Source of the DNA: Pseudoscleropodium purum
Taxonomy: Eukaryota > Streptophyta > Bryopsida > Hypnales > Brachytheciaceae
Length of the DNA: 64,000 nucleotides
Direction: 5' to 3'
Assembly (NCBI GenBank): GCA_963969395.1
Contig: OZ017802.1
Location: 9,488,501 to 9,552,500 of the forward strand
Positions 24,225-34,153 of this stretch are shown in pieces. Every line of letters starts with the position of its first letter. Positions within the stretch are counted from its first letter, which is position 1. The notes below the pieces were generated by a model, which was not told the DNA's origin, made no database searches, and saw only the letters and a program-made list of their open reading frames with translations. The position numbers and the translations under genes are program-made.

Positions 24225-24947
24225 CTACTTTCCACCAGATGGACCACTACCTTCTCCCAAAACAAAAGGAAAATCTGATGTACCGAGGAGTTTAGCAGAT
24301 GATTGATGAGTTGACCATTGTTGATTTGCACAAACTATTCGCCCTCCAGATTGAACTTCGATGTCTACCTTATGAAATTGTTTTTTGGTTTCCGGAGAGA
24401 AGTCATCGTCCTCTTCACACTTCTTTTTTTGTTTTCTTTTCGGTGATAAATTGACTTCGTCTGCCTTCAAGGTTCTCAAGTTGCTCTCCACATGATCTAC
24501 CATCGCTTGAACAACTTCATCATCTCCTTTCCCTTGCCATACTATGAGGCAGTCTCCATCCAATAGGAAAGCCTTCCAATGCCCTATAATATCGCCAATG
24601 CGCCTATCAAATGTTGCTGCCACATCTACAAATGAATGTCTTGTGCTTGTTTGTCCATTTGTATCGTAGACAGCACGAACTTTTGCAGCCTCTTCCAACT
24701 TCGACAATAGAAGGGCCCTACCTACGAGGGTGTAGTCGTATGCCTTATACTGCTCATCGAACTCTTTTCCATGGTTCACCTCCACCCAACTGTCTTCTGG
24801 TCCTCTCTCCACTTTTTTATCTGGAAAACGAAAGAACCTTTCGTGTTGCAAGCTTCAATGTCCCCCCATGTTGCGACAAAACATTTCATGGGCTGCGTCA
24901 TCTACGATCCCTCGAGCCCGCAATTCTACCTTTCTATTGTGAGTCAT
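24225..24947 (-). pseudogene. Unknown small basic/acidic protein carried by hAT C
   Basis: From an ATG at 24,947 the frame runs 240 codons with a single TGA at about codon 29. The N-terminal part holds ARGIVDDAAHEMFCRNMGGH; the middle is a charged helical region (DYTLVGRALLLSKLEEAAK, FDRRIGDIIGHWKAF). It ends with a lysine-rich KRKQKKK segment that could direct it to the nucleus and a Ser/Gly-rich tail. I do not recognise the family. It lies between the RING gene (117 bp upstream) and the transposase (630 bp downstream) on the same strand, so it may be an accessory protein of transposition or a captured host fragment. Confidence 0.6.
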
Positions 24948-25064
24948 CTACACATCCAAATCCAATGATTGCTGAGATTCCTCGTACAAATCATGCCTCT
25001 GTTCATTTGCATTCTACCGGATTGGCTTCTCCCAATGTTGTTAATTTTGGAATTTGTATGGCGC

Positions 25065-27623
25065 TTAATCAAGAGGAAGATTCCAACGATTGTACTCGTG
25101 GCCTAGAGGCATAGCTTCCAAGATACCAAACATTTCGTAGAACCTAGCACTCAATGGACTACGACACTCGGGGCACACCGAACGAATGAGTGATGCTTTC
25201 ACAATGCAAGTGATATGGAAAGTGTGGCGACATTGGCCCATGGTTACCGCACCTTCCGGTCCGAAGAGGCCTTGGCAAAGGCTACAGCAACCATTCAAGA
25301 TTGGAGAGACTGGATCACAAGCATGCACCACTCGCTTGTCTTTCACATTGATGTGTGCTGAAAGTGTGTTGTAAGGGACCCATCCTTCCTCTACTTCCAA
25401 GGCCCAATTGATGGGTGGAGCTTGGTCCTTCTTTGTGTGGTTTAACCGCTCAAACATGGCATCCATGTCTCCCCAACATGTGATCTCCGTATATCCCTTT
25501 GAAGGATGTTGGTCAAACATAGTCTTGAACCAACTCAAAGAGCTTTGAATGGCATCGCAATTTTCATTCGACTCCATTGCTAATGTTTGAAGACCTGCCA
25601 TTGCTCGAGATACTACAGAGGGTTTGTCTTGGAGTCTTTGTACCCATGCTAACCATCGAGACTCCAAGTCGCTAGATGGCATAAACTTCTCCAAATCCAA
25701 GCACAATTGCAATCGATTCAACTCAGATTCAACAATTCCTTTTGCTTCAATTGCCTTCTCCAATTTATGCTTCAACTCTTCAAAGTTACAACTCTCCGTT
25801 TGCGTCTCCGCATTCACGTATACGGATGAAAGCTTTTCCATTGATGGTTGTTGTGTCGCTTTTAACATGCTCATGTCGTGACTTTTTTGTACATTCACAA
25901 TAGCAGGGTTGTCGCTTGCTTCGGCCTTATCAAAAGGAAGAGAGAGCTTATCTTCACTCTCTTGAGTCTCTTGACTGTCTTCGAGTACAATCACTAGTGA
26001 AATTGCAACCTCACACAGATTCTTGGAGGTCCCTTGTAATTCTACAATCCGTTTACGCATCTTCATCAACTCCTCCATTTGCCTCGATGATTGTTGATTT
26101 AAATGTTCAACCACACTCTCCGAAGTCTTTAATTTCAACTCCAACACTTTGCACCTTGCTTCCACTCCTCTAAGGTCAGCAATTTTCTTCTCATATTACA
26201 GCAATTGTAGTATGTGAGCATCTCTTTCTTCGAAAAGTGGTCCGAAAGTCTTTGTGAGATTCTGAAATGCTATAGCACCTTTCAACATCGTTGGTACCAT
26301 TAAAGAAAACTCCTTGGCCAAATTCATAAAAGACAGAGCAACTTGCGATAAAAATTCAGCTGACATCGTCATCTTGAAAGCTGTATCAAGTATATGTCCA
26401 ACATTCTTTGGATCTGCAAGTGGACTCATTGGAATAACAGTAGCACTATCATCGGGGTTAGATGATCCGCCTATTTCTTTATGAAGGTTAGCAAACTGAA
26501 CCGAGAGCTTCAAAAGATTTTCCAATTGTTTTGGATTGGACATGTCTTGCAAGGTTCGATGTAGAGGACTCGGCAATGATGCTGTATACGGAAACTCCTC
26601 CACCCATTTTTTACGCTCGGAACTCCATAATGAGGATATATTATCAAAATCCACGCCTTGTCCACGAGGCGTATGTACTTTGTCTTCTAAACTTAACGTT
26701 GAACTAGATTCAGTGCCTTGATGCATAGGCGAAGATTTGTAGACCAAACTATCAAAACAATTGTTGGCTATCAGACTATCAATTGTAACATTAGCCTTTG
26801 CCACTTTCTTCGCCAAGACTTCGTCTACTTTACTTTTTGAAGTTTCCCCGCGTTCCGTGCAAACATTGCCTTCGTTTACAGACTCCGTTTGCGTTTGTGC
26901 TGCAACATTTGGTGTAAAGGTCAAACGCGTTGAAGCTGTGGAAAAGACTTCATCCTCCTACGCGTCTACATCTTTCTCCACATCTTTCTCCACATTTTTT
27001 GAAGAGCTTTCATTGATTGCTTTTGTTGAAAATTGTACAGACCGTAATTCTTCAACATTTGAGGCTTTCTCCACACCATCCGTTTTCACCTCTATAGTAT
27101 TTTTTAATACTTTTTCTGTTTCTCCCTTTGAATTGTACAAGTCGGGAATGTCTTTTTGATTGGCTTCAAGTAGAAGTGGGTAAGCTGTTGTTGTCGGAAA
27201 CGTGCTCCAATCGATTTTGCGCTCTAATATAAGTTCGACATAAACCATAGACGCCACGCTATAATTAATATAGCCTTTGCTTCTGGGCTTGTTTCCGAAT
27301 AGAACACGCCACACCTCCGCAGACCGAGGGACAAAATGTTTGTTGTTGCAAGTCCATGATTTACAACAAAAATCCCGTATATGACTCTTGTACGAGTCTT
27401 GAGGCCACAACTTGTCAATGTGGTACATTTTAACATAGGTCCTGCACATTTTTTATGTCCAATACTCCGCATCTTCATCTTCCCACCCACTCTCTGCTTT
27501 AATTATAGGGTCATTTAAAATGTCAAGCCAAAGATCATGTATAGCCCCCTTCACTTTGCTCTTTTTCTTGGCTTCGCTTCCCGGAATCACCTCATCAATA
27601 TTTCAATCACCTTCGCTGTTCAT
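25065..27623 (-). pseudogene. Coiled-coil RING-H2 protein carried by hAT C
   Basis: An ATG at 27,623 opens a frame of 852 codons without a frameshift but with four in-frame stops (codon 6, about codon 51, 26,957 and 26,195). The N-terminal third reads as a soluble domain (SWTCNNKHFVP, VWRVLFGN). The middle is charged and rich in Glu/Lys repeats (VEKDVEKDV), followed by helical coiled-coil stretches (about codons 480-620). The C-terminus has a RING-H2 finger, CCSLC, then GQCRHTFHITC and CPECR, with the C-x2-C...C-x-H-x2-H-x2-C...C-x2-C spacing. RING-H2 fingers usually bind E2 enzymes and act as ubiquitin ligases. The substrate is unknown; targeting a host silencing factor or the transposase itself is speculation. 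I know no usual hAT gene of this type. Confidence 0.7.
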
Positions 27624-27837
27624 GATTGTCAATTGGATTCAATAACCAATTAAAGTGAATAAAAAAATTTCACGTGATAGTCAAAAGTGATGGCATCAAC
27701 CGTAAACTAGTAACAAAAGATAGAGGACTCCAACTTTCCATCCCGTAAGAGCAACTAGCGCATAAAGCAATAGAAGCACATCCAACTTGGTACCGAAGGA
27801 GAATTGAAGTGAGAAGAAATGAAAAGTCACTCCACCC

Positions 27838-28066
27838 TTATAGCCGTCTGCTGCCGGACCTGATCCGGACCGCGCGAAGCGGCCCCGAACCTCGCGTCCG
27901 CCGCCCAGACCAACGACGTCCGCTTCGGCAGCGGACGCGTCGTCCGCCCGTCGCCCCATCTGCCCGCCCCATCCGCCTTCCAACGCCGTCCGCGCTTTGG
28001 ACACGCCAACCGCCCCACTTAAACACTGACCGCCGACGGCGTCCACCCAGTTGTCCATTAGAGCAT
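27838..28066. promoter_or_regulatory. GC-rich CGTCCG island upstream of the RING gene
   Basis: About 230 bp with a GC content far above its surroundings, made of GCGTCCGCC, GACGTCCGC and GCCCCATC words. It begins about 215 bp upstream of the RING gene ATG. It is probably the promoter or a binding cluster of that gene, like the islands near the transposase and the kinase-like gene. The six-frame peptides it produces are artefacts of the repeat. Confidence 0.55.
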
Positions 28067-30829
28067 CCTATAAGGCCATTATTACTCAAAAAGAGCGATA
28101 ACATTTAAAAAAAAACCTAATAATCACTGCTAAATGAGGATCAATGTAATTGATTTATCATTTTTTTTTTAAAAAAAATGTAAACCCTAAACCCTATACC
28201 CTAATTACCCTAAACCTTTTCTTTTCTCCCCTAAATTGTTTTACGAATGAGGGGAATGTGGTTGAGTTGAATATGTTTGGATTATTTACTTATATTATCC
28301 TTCTAAATAGATTTTGAGAAGATCTGAAGATGGTGGGGATTTTTTTAAAGTTCATTAGGAAATCAAATGTTTTGTAGAAATAATCAATTCCTTTTTCATT
28401 GTAAGCAAATGAAATTTTTTAAAAAGGCCCCAATACATAATTAGAATAACAGTTTAATGGATTTCAACCTCATGATATTTAATGAAAGGTTGTAATTTCT
28501 AATTAGAAGTGCATCACGATCTTCAAATGAACATCGAGTCTTTCATATTTTTTAATGAAATTTTGATTAGATTTGAAAACAAAGAAAAAGAATCAATGTT
28601 TTAACTTTCAAATCATGTATGGCTATATTTTTCCTTAAAAACATAGAAAAATTCGTTACTTGAGTTGGTTGAGTAGAATACATTATACACTTATACATGT
28701 GCTATATTTATTTTGAAGGGTAATTCCAATATTCTTATTTCAGATGTTTTTAAATATTAATTTTAAAAAAGAGGGTTCATTGTTTAAAGATCTAAAAAAT
28801 TGAAAAACATAATTTCTATTATAAATAGGAATTGAATTCGGAATTCGAATTTTGAAATGATTCAAATGAACAAGATATTGATTATAAAATATTTCTTCGT
28901 TTGAGTTTTCAAAATGAATTCACAAAACAATTGAAAACTTTTGAACTTAGGTATTTGGTAATATGGTATTGTTTTCGGTTTGGACTTTGTAGAGTAGAAC
29001 AATTCAATTTTAATCTTAAATAAATGAAAAACCTCCACATGAATGAAATGTTTCTATGTATTGCACAAAGATTTCTACCAATTACTATGATAATTAAATA
29101 CATTGTTACATTTCATAAAATATTCTACATAGAAAGAAAAAATCATTTCAGTTTTCAATCATGATAAACGATGTCTTCTACTCTTTCTGTTATATGTTCA
29201 TTTTGTATAACGTGTACATTGTACAATCTTTGAGAGCAGGGTAGTTCATTTTTTATTTTTGGCTCTCATTGAAATAGAAAATATATTTGTGTTTGGATTT
29301 TGAAATCATTATGTATTCTACGGTCTTGCAAGAATGCATCTTGCTCCTTCCTTTGAATCCTTTTGATATTTTTTCTTTTTCTTTTTCTTTCTCGTAGGGC
29401 TCTTGTTCTCTTGTTCTCTTCATTTGACTAGCCTATTTGGCTTGGCTCTTAGTTTTTTGTTTTTTTTAATGCAATGGTTTATGCATATGTTATAAAAAAT
29501 ATATATTATTTATTTAAAATTAATATATTGATGAACAAACGCATAAAGGCATTCAATGCTTTCACATTTAAAGTTATAAATCTATCATAAATCACTCTTG
29601 CAAATTTGAATGATTGAATTGAAAATTTGAAAATGTAATTACAAGAGCTTTCAATTCAATTCAATTGCATAAATCATAAATGTTGAAATGCAACTCGTAT
29701 GAGTTTAGCATCTATGAAGATTAATTCATGTCATCCACATGCAATTTTCCAATTTAATAAAATGCAATTGAGTACTTCAATTTCTTTCCCTCCAATTCTC
29801 CAAGTAACATTCACTTCATATCTTTCTCTATTTATTTATCTATTTTTTGGGAACAAATGGAAAAAGCATCTTTGTTTATATTTAAACATGCACTCTTATT
29901 TGATTGATGAAGAATAGATCTATGAAATATATAATCATTGATTTGTTCATGTTGATTTATCTAATATATTTTATGTATGTATATATATATATATTATTAA
30001 AGGAGTATGGAAGACAAGATGGATAGATTGTGTTCAAATGTTGTTGATTTTGAAATGATTTAGTACTATATTATTTATAAGAATATTATAATAGTGTTAT
30101 GTTATAATATTCCTAAAACAATTGCAACAAATATTAAAATACATGCTAAGATAGGTTTGTTAGCCTACCAATTGTTCATTAATAGACATAATTGAGTAGC
30201 CTCCTTAAATGAAACACTCAATATCTAATATCTTACAATCCAAATGGTGGATTTGTCTAAAAATTTTTCCACATCTTTTCCAACTAATTTATTACAAAAT
30301 CCTACGGTTACATATGCCCAAAAGTATTTTTCTTCTAAGACTTGGTATTTGCACTACTAATGGCAGTTTTGAAGTATTTTTAGTAAAAAGAACTTTAGGG
30401 GTTAAACATCTATACCGTTAGATTTTGAAAAAAGAACAATTTGCTTCATTTGGGAGAACTATAAGTCTATGCTCTTTTTCGATAGCCAAAACACACTTGC
30501 AAAGACTTGGACATTTAGCGGTTTATTAAGTGATTAGACGTCAACTAATTCAATTTAATAGTAGAATTTTTATTCAACTACCTTCTTACAATTACTTTAT
30601 ACACAATGCAATGTGAATATTTGGACACATATATTAAACGTCACAATCCTTTCGTGAATTTTTGCACATTTTAGCTCATATCTTTGTACAAAAATATCAT
30701 TTATTAAGAATTCATAAATTTGGTCATAAAGGAAGGCTACCTTTTTTAATTTCAAATTTTACATTGGATGAATGAAAAGTTAGTTGGACTATACAATGCC
30801 ATGAAGACCTCTATTTATCGTGCAAAATA
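28067..30829. other. AT-rich spacer inside hAT C, no gene
   Basis: No coding sequence is supported. At 28,182-28,217 there are four degenerate copies of the plant telomere unit CCCTAAA, seen often in plant promoters. At about 30,360-30,420 a block (TGGCAGTTTTGAAGTATTTTTAG and onward) resembles 35,440-35,510 near the right end of the element, suggesting an internal duplication of a terminal region. Confidence 0.45.
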
Positions 30830-31155
30830 TGGACGTCGGAGCGCTTCAGGGTCAAACCGCCTTGTCTGCCCTCATACTTGTTTGCCCCATCTGCCCTACC
30901 TCTCGTCCGCTCCAATATCTGTCCGTCGTCCGCTTTGTCCGCCTTGTCCGCCGCGATACCTGTCTGCATGTTCTTCGTCCGCCCTGTCTGCTCGATCCGG
31001 CATCCACCTTATCGGCCTCGATACCCGTCCGTCCCATCCTCCATCCGCCTTGTCCATCCGATCCGGTGTCCACCCCGTCCTCCATCCGCCCTGTCCGTCC
31101 GATCCGGCATCCGCCCTGTCCACCCCATCCACCCTATCCGTCCGATCCGGCGTCC
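30830..31155. repeat. GC-rich tandem CCGTCC/GATCCGGC repeat island
   Basis: Degenerate repeats around GTCCGATCCGGCATCC and CCGCCCTGTCC, spaced roughly 45-50 bp in the right half. It lies about 400 bp beyond the block that resembles the element's right end. Together they look like an older, diverged terminus of a related element. It is cut on the right by the solo LTR. Confidence 0.55.
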
Positions 31156-31782
31156 TGTTGCGGACAGCAACTCTTGGACGGAACCAAGATCAGATTTGAG
31201 GGGATACCTCAAACAGAGACAAGAACAAGCTAGAAGTGAGGGGATTCCTCACACATGACTCAGAACGTGCTTCAAGATGAGAAAACTAGAAGATGTATTG
31301 ATAACATGAAGTCAAAGAATGACTGGGTACAACTGGTGTTGAAGAGAGTGAGGGACAATGGCCCTCGACTCTCTATTTATACTAGACTAAAGAACCTTTC
31401 GGAATAAGGCCTTGGAAACCTTTGAAAATATCCGTAGGTCTTTCCGGAAGCTTGTGGAAGCTTCCGAAAACTAGGAGGATCTAGTGGAACCTTCTGGAAG
31501 CTTGTAGAAGCTTCCGAAAACTAGTGGAACCAAATGGAACCTTCCGGAAGCTTGTGGAAGCTTCCGAAAACTAATAGAACTAAGTAGAACCTTCCGGAAG
31601 CTTATGGAAGCTTTCGGAAACAAATAGAAACTAATGAAGACTATTGGAATATACTAGAATCATTGGAAACAACTTGTACACTAGGCCACTGCTTTTGAGA
31701 AGGTTCTTAAGAGGCATCCTTGTTGCAAAGGCGGTGGAGACTCTATTAGGAACGAAACTACTAGATAAGGCCCGATATGGCA
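31156..31782 (+). mobile_element. Solo LTR (627 bp) with TTCCGGAAGCTT palindrome array
   Basis: Starts TGTTGCGG and ends ATATGGCA, with the 5-bp direct repeat CGTCC on each side (31,151-31,155 and 31,783-31,787), as after LTR-LTR recombination of a retrotransposon. A TATA-like CTATTTATACTAG lies at about 31,371. Next to it about five copies of a roughly 55-bp repeat (31,440-31,625) contain GGAAGCTTGTGGAAGCTTCC. These alternating GAA/TTC blocks look like heat-shock-element cores. Orientation is set by the TATA position. Because CGTCC is common here the duplication could be chance. Confidence 0.6.
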
Positions 31783-32093
31783 CGTCCGTGACACAAGTGC
31801 ACCATTTATGAAAGACCTAGGGTCACAATAGGGACCTATGATGCAAGTCATTTGAAAATTTATAAATAAATTACAAATCTTTGAAAAAATACAAAACCAC
31901 TTGATTTTAATTCCTCATCAATTTCTCTTTGTCTAAAAAATGAGAAAAAAATATTCCCCTCCAAAGAAATAGATGAAAAAAATGGATCAGCTCTCAGATG
32001 TACCATTTTTGAGACTCCCAGCCTACGTTAAGACTTGAAAACAAAATCAGATTCGAAACTCATATAAAAAATATATATATTAGAGCAATCCGT
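31783..32093. other. Spacer between solo LTR and kinase promoter island
   Basis: About 310 bp of AT-rich DNA. No gene or repeat recognised. Confidence 0.4.
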
Positions 32094-32460
32094 CCTTTGT
32101 CGTCCGATCGATTTACACCAGATTTGTCCACCCGTGGCCATTGGATCGGGCGGACACCTAATCCGTCCACCCCTGCCCGTCAAATCGGGCGTACGCCAAA
32201 TTTGTCCGTCCGTGGCCGTCCAATCGAGCGGACGGGGCTCTAGGGTTTTAGGGAGGCGGACGACCGATGCGTCCGCCACCCCCGGCCCGTCCGATCGGGC
32301 GGACGCTAGATTTGTCCGCCCGTGGCCGTCCGATCAGGCGGACGGGGCTCTAGAGTTTCGGGGAGGCGGACGGCCGATGCGTCCGCCACCCTTGGCCCGT
32401 CCGATCGGGCGGACGATTTGGGGCCGTCCACGCCTTATAAGAGGGGCGGACGAGCCGTCC
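32094..32460. promoter_or_regulatory. GC-rich tandem repeat upstream of the kinase-like gene
   Basis: Two to three tandem copies of a unit of about 110 bp containing TTTGTCCGCCCGTGGCCGTC, GATCGGGCGGACGGGGCTCT, a TAGGGTTTTAGGGAGG-like stretch and GATGCGTCCGCCACC. It ends about 200 bp before the kinase ATG, the same placement as the island before the RING gene. It is likely the promoter or a transposase-binding cluster (inferred). Note the palindromic GTCCGATCGGGCGGAC cores. Confidence 0.6.
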
Positions 32461-32659
32461 GCATTCTCACTTTTGCTTTGCCCCTTGTGAATGCAAGGTG
32501 GAGTGGAGAGTTTGGTGGTTCATCCTCCATTGGCTCCTTTCCGAGGCAAGGCAAGAGTGGTTTATTTCAGGCCCCCTTGTTGCTAATTTTTTTGACATTT
32601 GCGCGTGGAATTAAAATTAAAATTAAAATTTTTTATCTATATCAGTTTCATTTGTCACG

Positions 32660-34153
32660 ATGCCGAAGGGGAAGAAGAAGGTTGCGAAACTAAAACATGG
32701 AGAGGGACCATCAAATTTAGAAGTAGCTCTCCAAAGTCCTTCGGAAGAATGCACAAAATTCATGATCGAGTGCATCATTAAATTTTATGAATCGGAAACA
32801 ACATTGTCTTTAGACAATAAGTACATTAGATATCAAGAGGAGTGCGTGTTTAAATTCAAGGTAGACATGACACAAATGTTGTTGGATGCATTGAATGTTT
32901 CGAAGTGGCATGACGAAATGGATAAAACGCATTTCACCAAATGTTTGGAGAACAAGGTTCATGACGCTTTGTGGAATTCCAAAGTCATTTTGGTTAAATA
33001 TGGCAAGGAATATCAACCCAATGACGCCCAATTTGAAGAAGTGATTCTGAAAGCGAACTTGTTTAGGGGGCGATGTGCTCCATTTGCCAAAAGGCACAAT
33101 CGAGTTGATTCGATTGCTTGGTGGAAAAGCAATGATGGAATTGCTTGAAGCAGAAAGGACCAAACGGCACCTCATAGCACTTCCAGATACAACACGCGTG
33201 ACTCCTGTTAATAATAGAACGATGAAAGGTGGATATACAACGATTCAAAAGGTCCGTATTGAAAGATGTCCAGGAATACTTCCTCATTGGAAATTTGCAG
33301 CAAAGAAATCCATTCACCACCAAACTCGACCGATCTTGCAAAGTTAGAACATCAAAACGAATCAATGGCTGTTCGAATTCCACACGTGGATGTGATACGG
33401 TTTGCTGCAGTGCACGAAACGACGTATGAAGGTTATGCGTATTGGTAGAACGGTGGAACTCTTCGACAAATGTTGAATATGGATAAGGACTATCCAGACA
33501 ACATTCAAATCTGTTTGATGTATACGAATTCAACCGAAGAGGAGGTTGTAAAAGCTCACCGTTTTGGTCGATATCGGAAGAAGCGCACAGAGCTTACATG
33601 GGCCTTTATGCATATAATGTATGCAGTGCATCTTGTTGGACATTTGCACAATGATCTTTCTCCGGACAACATCTTGTTACATTTTCCAGAGGATGAGTCA
33701 CGTGTGTACATTGGAGTTTGCGATTGGGGCATGACCACCTTAGCTTTTCAGCCAATGAAGTCTTTGTACACATTTACATCAGCAAATGAGATGAAACAGA
33801 CTTTGCAGAGGAGATGGTGGGTGGATCCACGTATTGCATATTTGCATAAAGCAGGTGCAGATGTGGAAGTCATTCCGATGTATTCACGTAAGTCGGAAGA
33901 GTATGCCATTCGAAAAATTGCTCGGCGGATGAATAGAAACAACATTTTAGAGGCGTATTTCATCTTGCTACTTAAAATACTTAGTACAACACAATTTCCT
34001 TTTCATGAATTTGCAAAAGTGTTTTATACTTACTTGAAGCACATTTCTTCGAAGAGTGACGATGAAAATACTAGTTTGGCCCATGTGATTACGCGATTTT
34101 CTAATACATATCGTTGGCCGATGCCAAATGAATATTTTCGCCATTTATATTAG
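32660..34153 (+). pseudogene. Protein-kinase-like gene carried by hAT C
   Basis: The ATG at 32,660 opens a basic N-terminus (PKGKKKVAKLK) and a helical region of about 130 codons. A frameshift lies in the run of six G near 33,066. Then comes the N-lobe: a glycine-loop-like KGGYTTIQKV and FAAKK (candidate ATP-binding Lys). A second frameshift lies near 33,310, then a helix with LAKLEHQNES, then a TAG at 33,446 beside a Trp codon. The C-lobe is open to 34,153: HLHNDLSPDNILLHF matches the HxDxxxxN catalytic loop (Asp and Asn kept), and VCDWGM takes the place of DFG. RWWVDPRIAY fits the activation-segment end where APE would be. So the key acidic residues are kept, but DWG and the missing APE are unusual. 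It is a divergent eukaryotic-like kinase. Transcribed away from the other three genes. Confidence 0.75.

Noticed and set aside
28182..28217. Telomere-like CCCTAAA copies
   Set aside because: Only about four degenerate copies in the middle of an element; such short boxes are common in plant DNA and do not mark a telomere.
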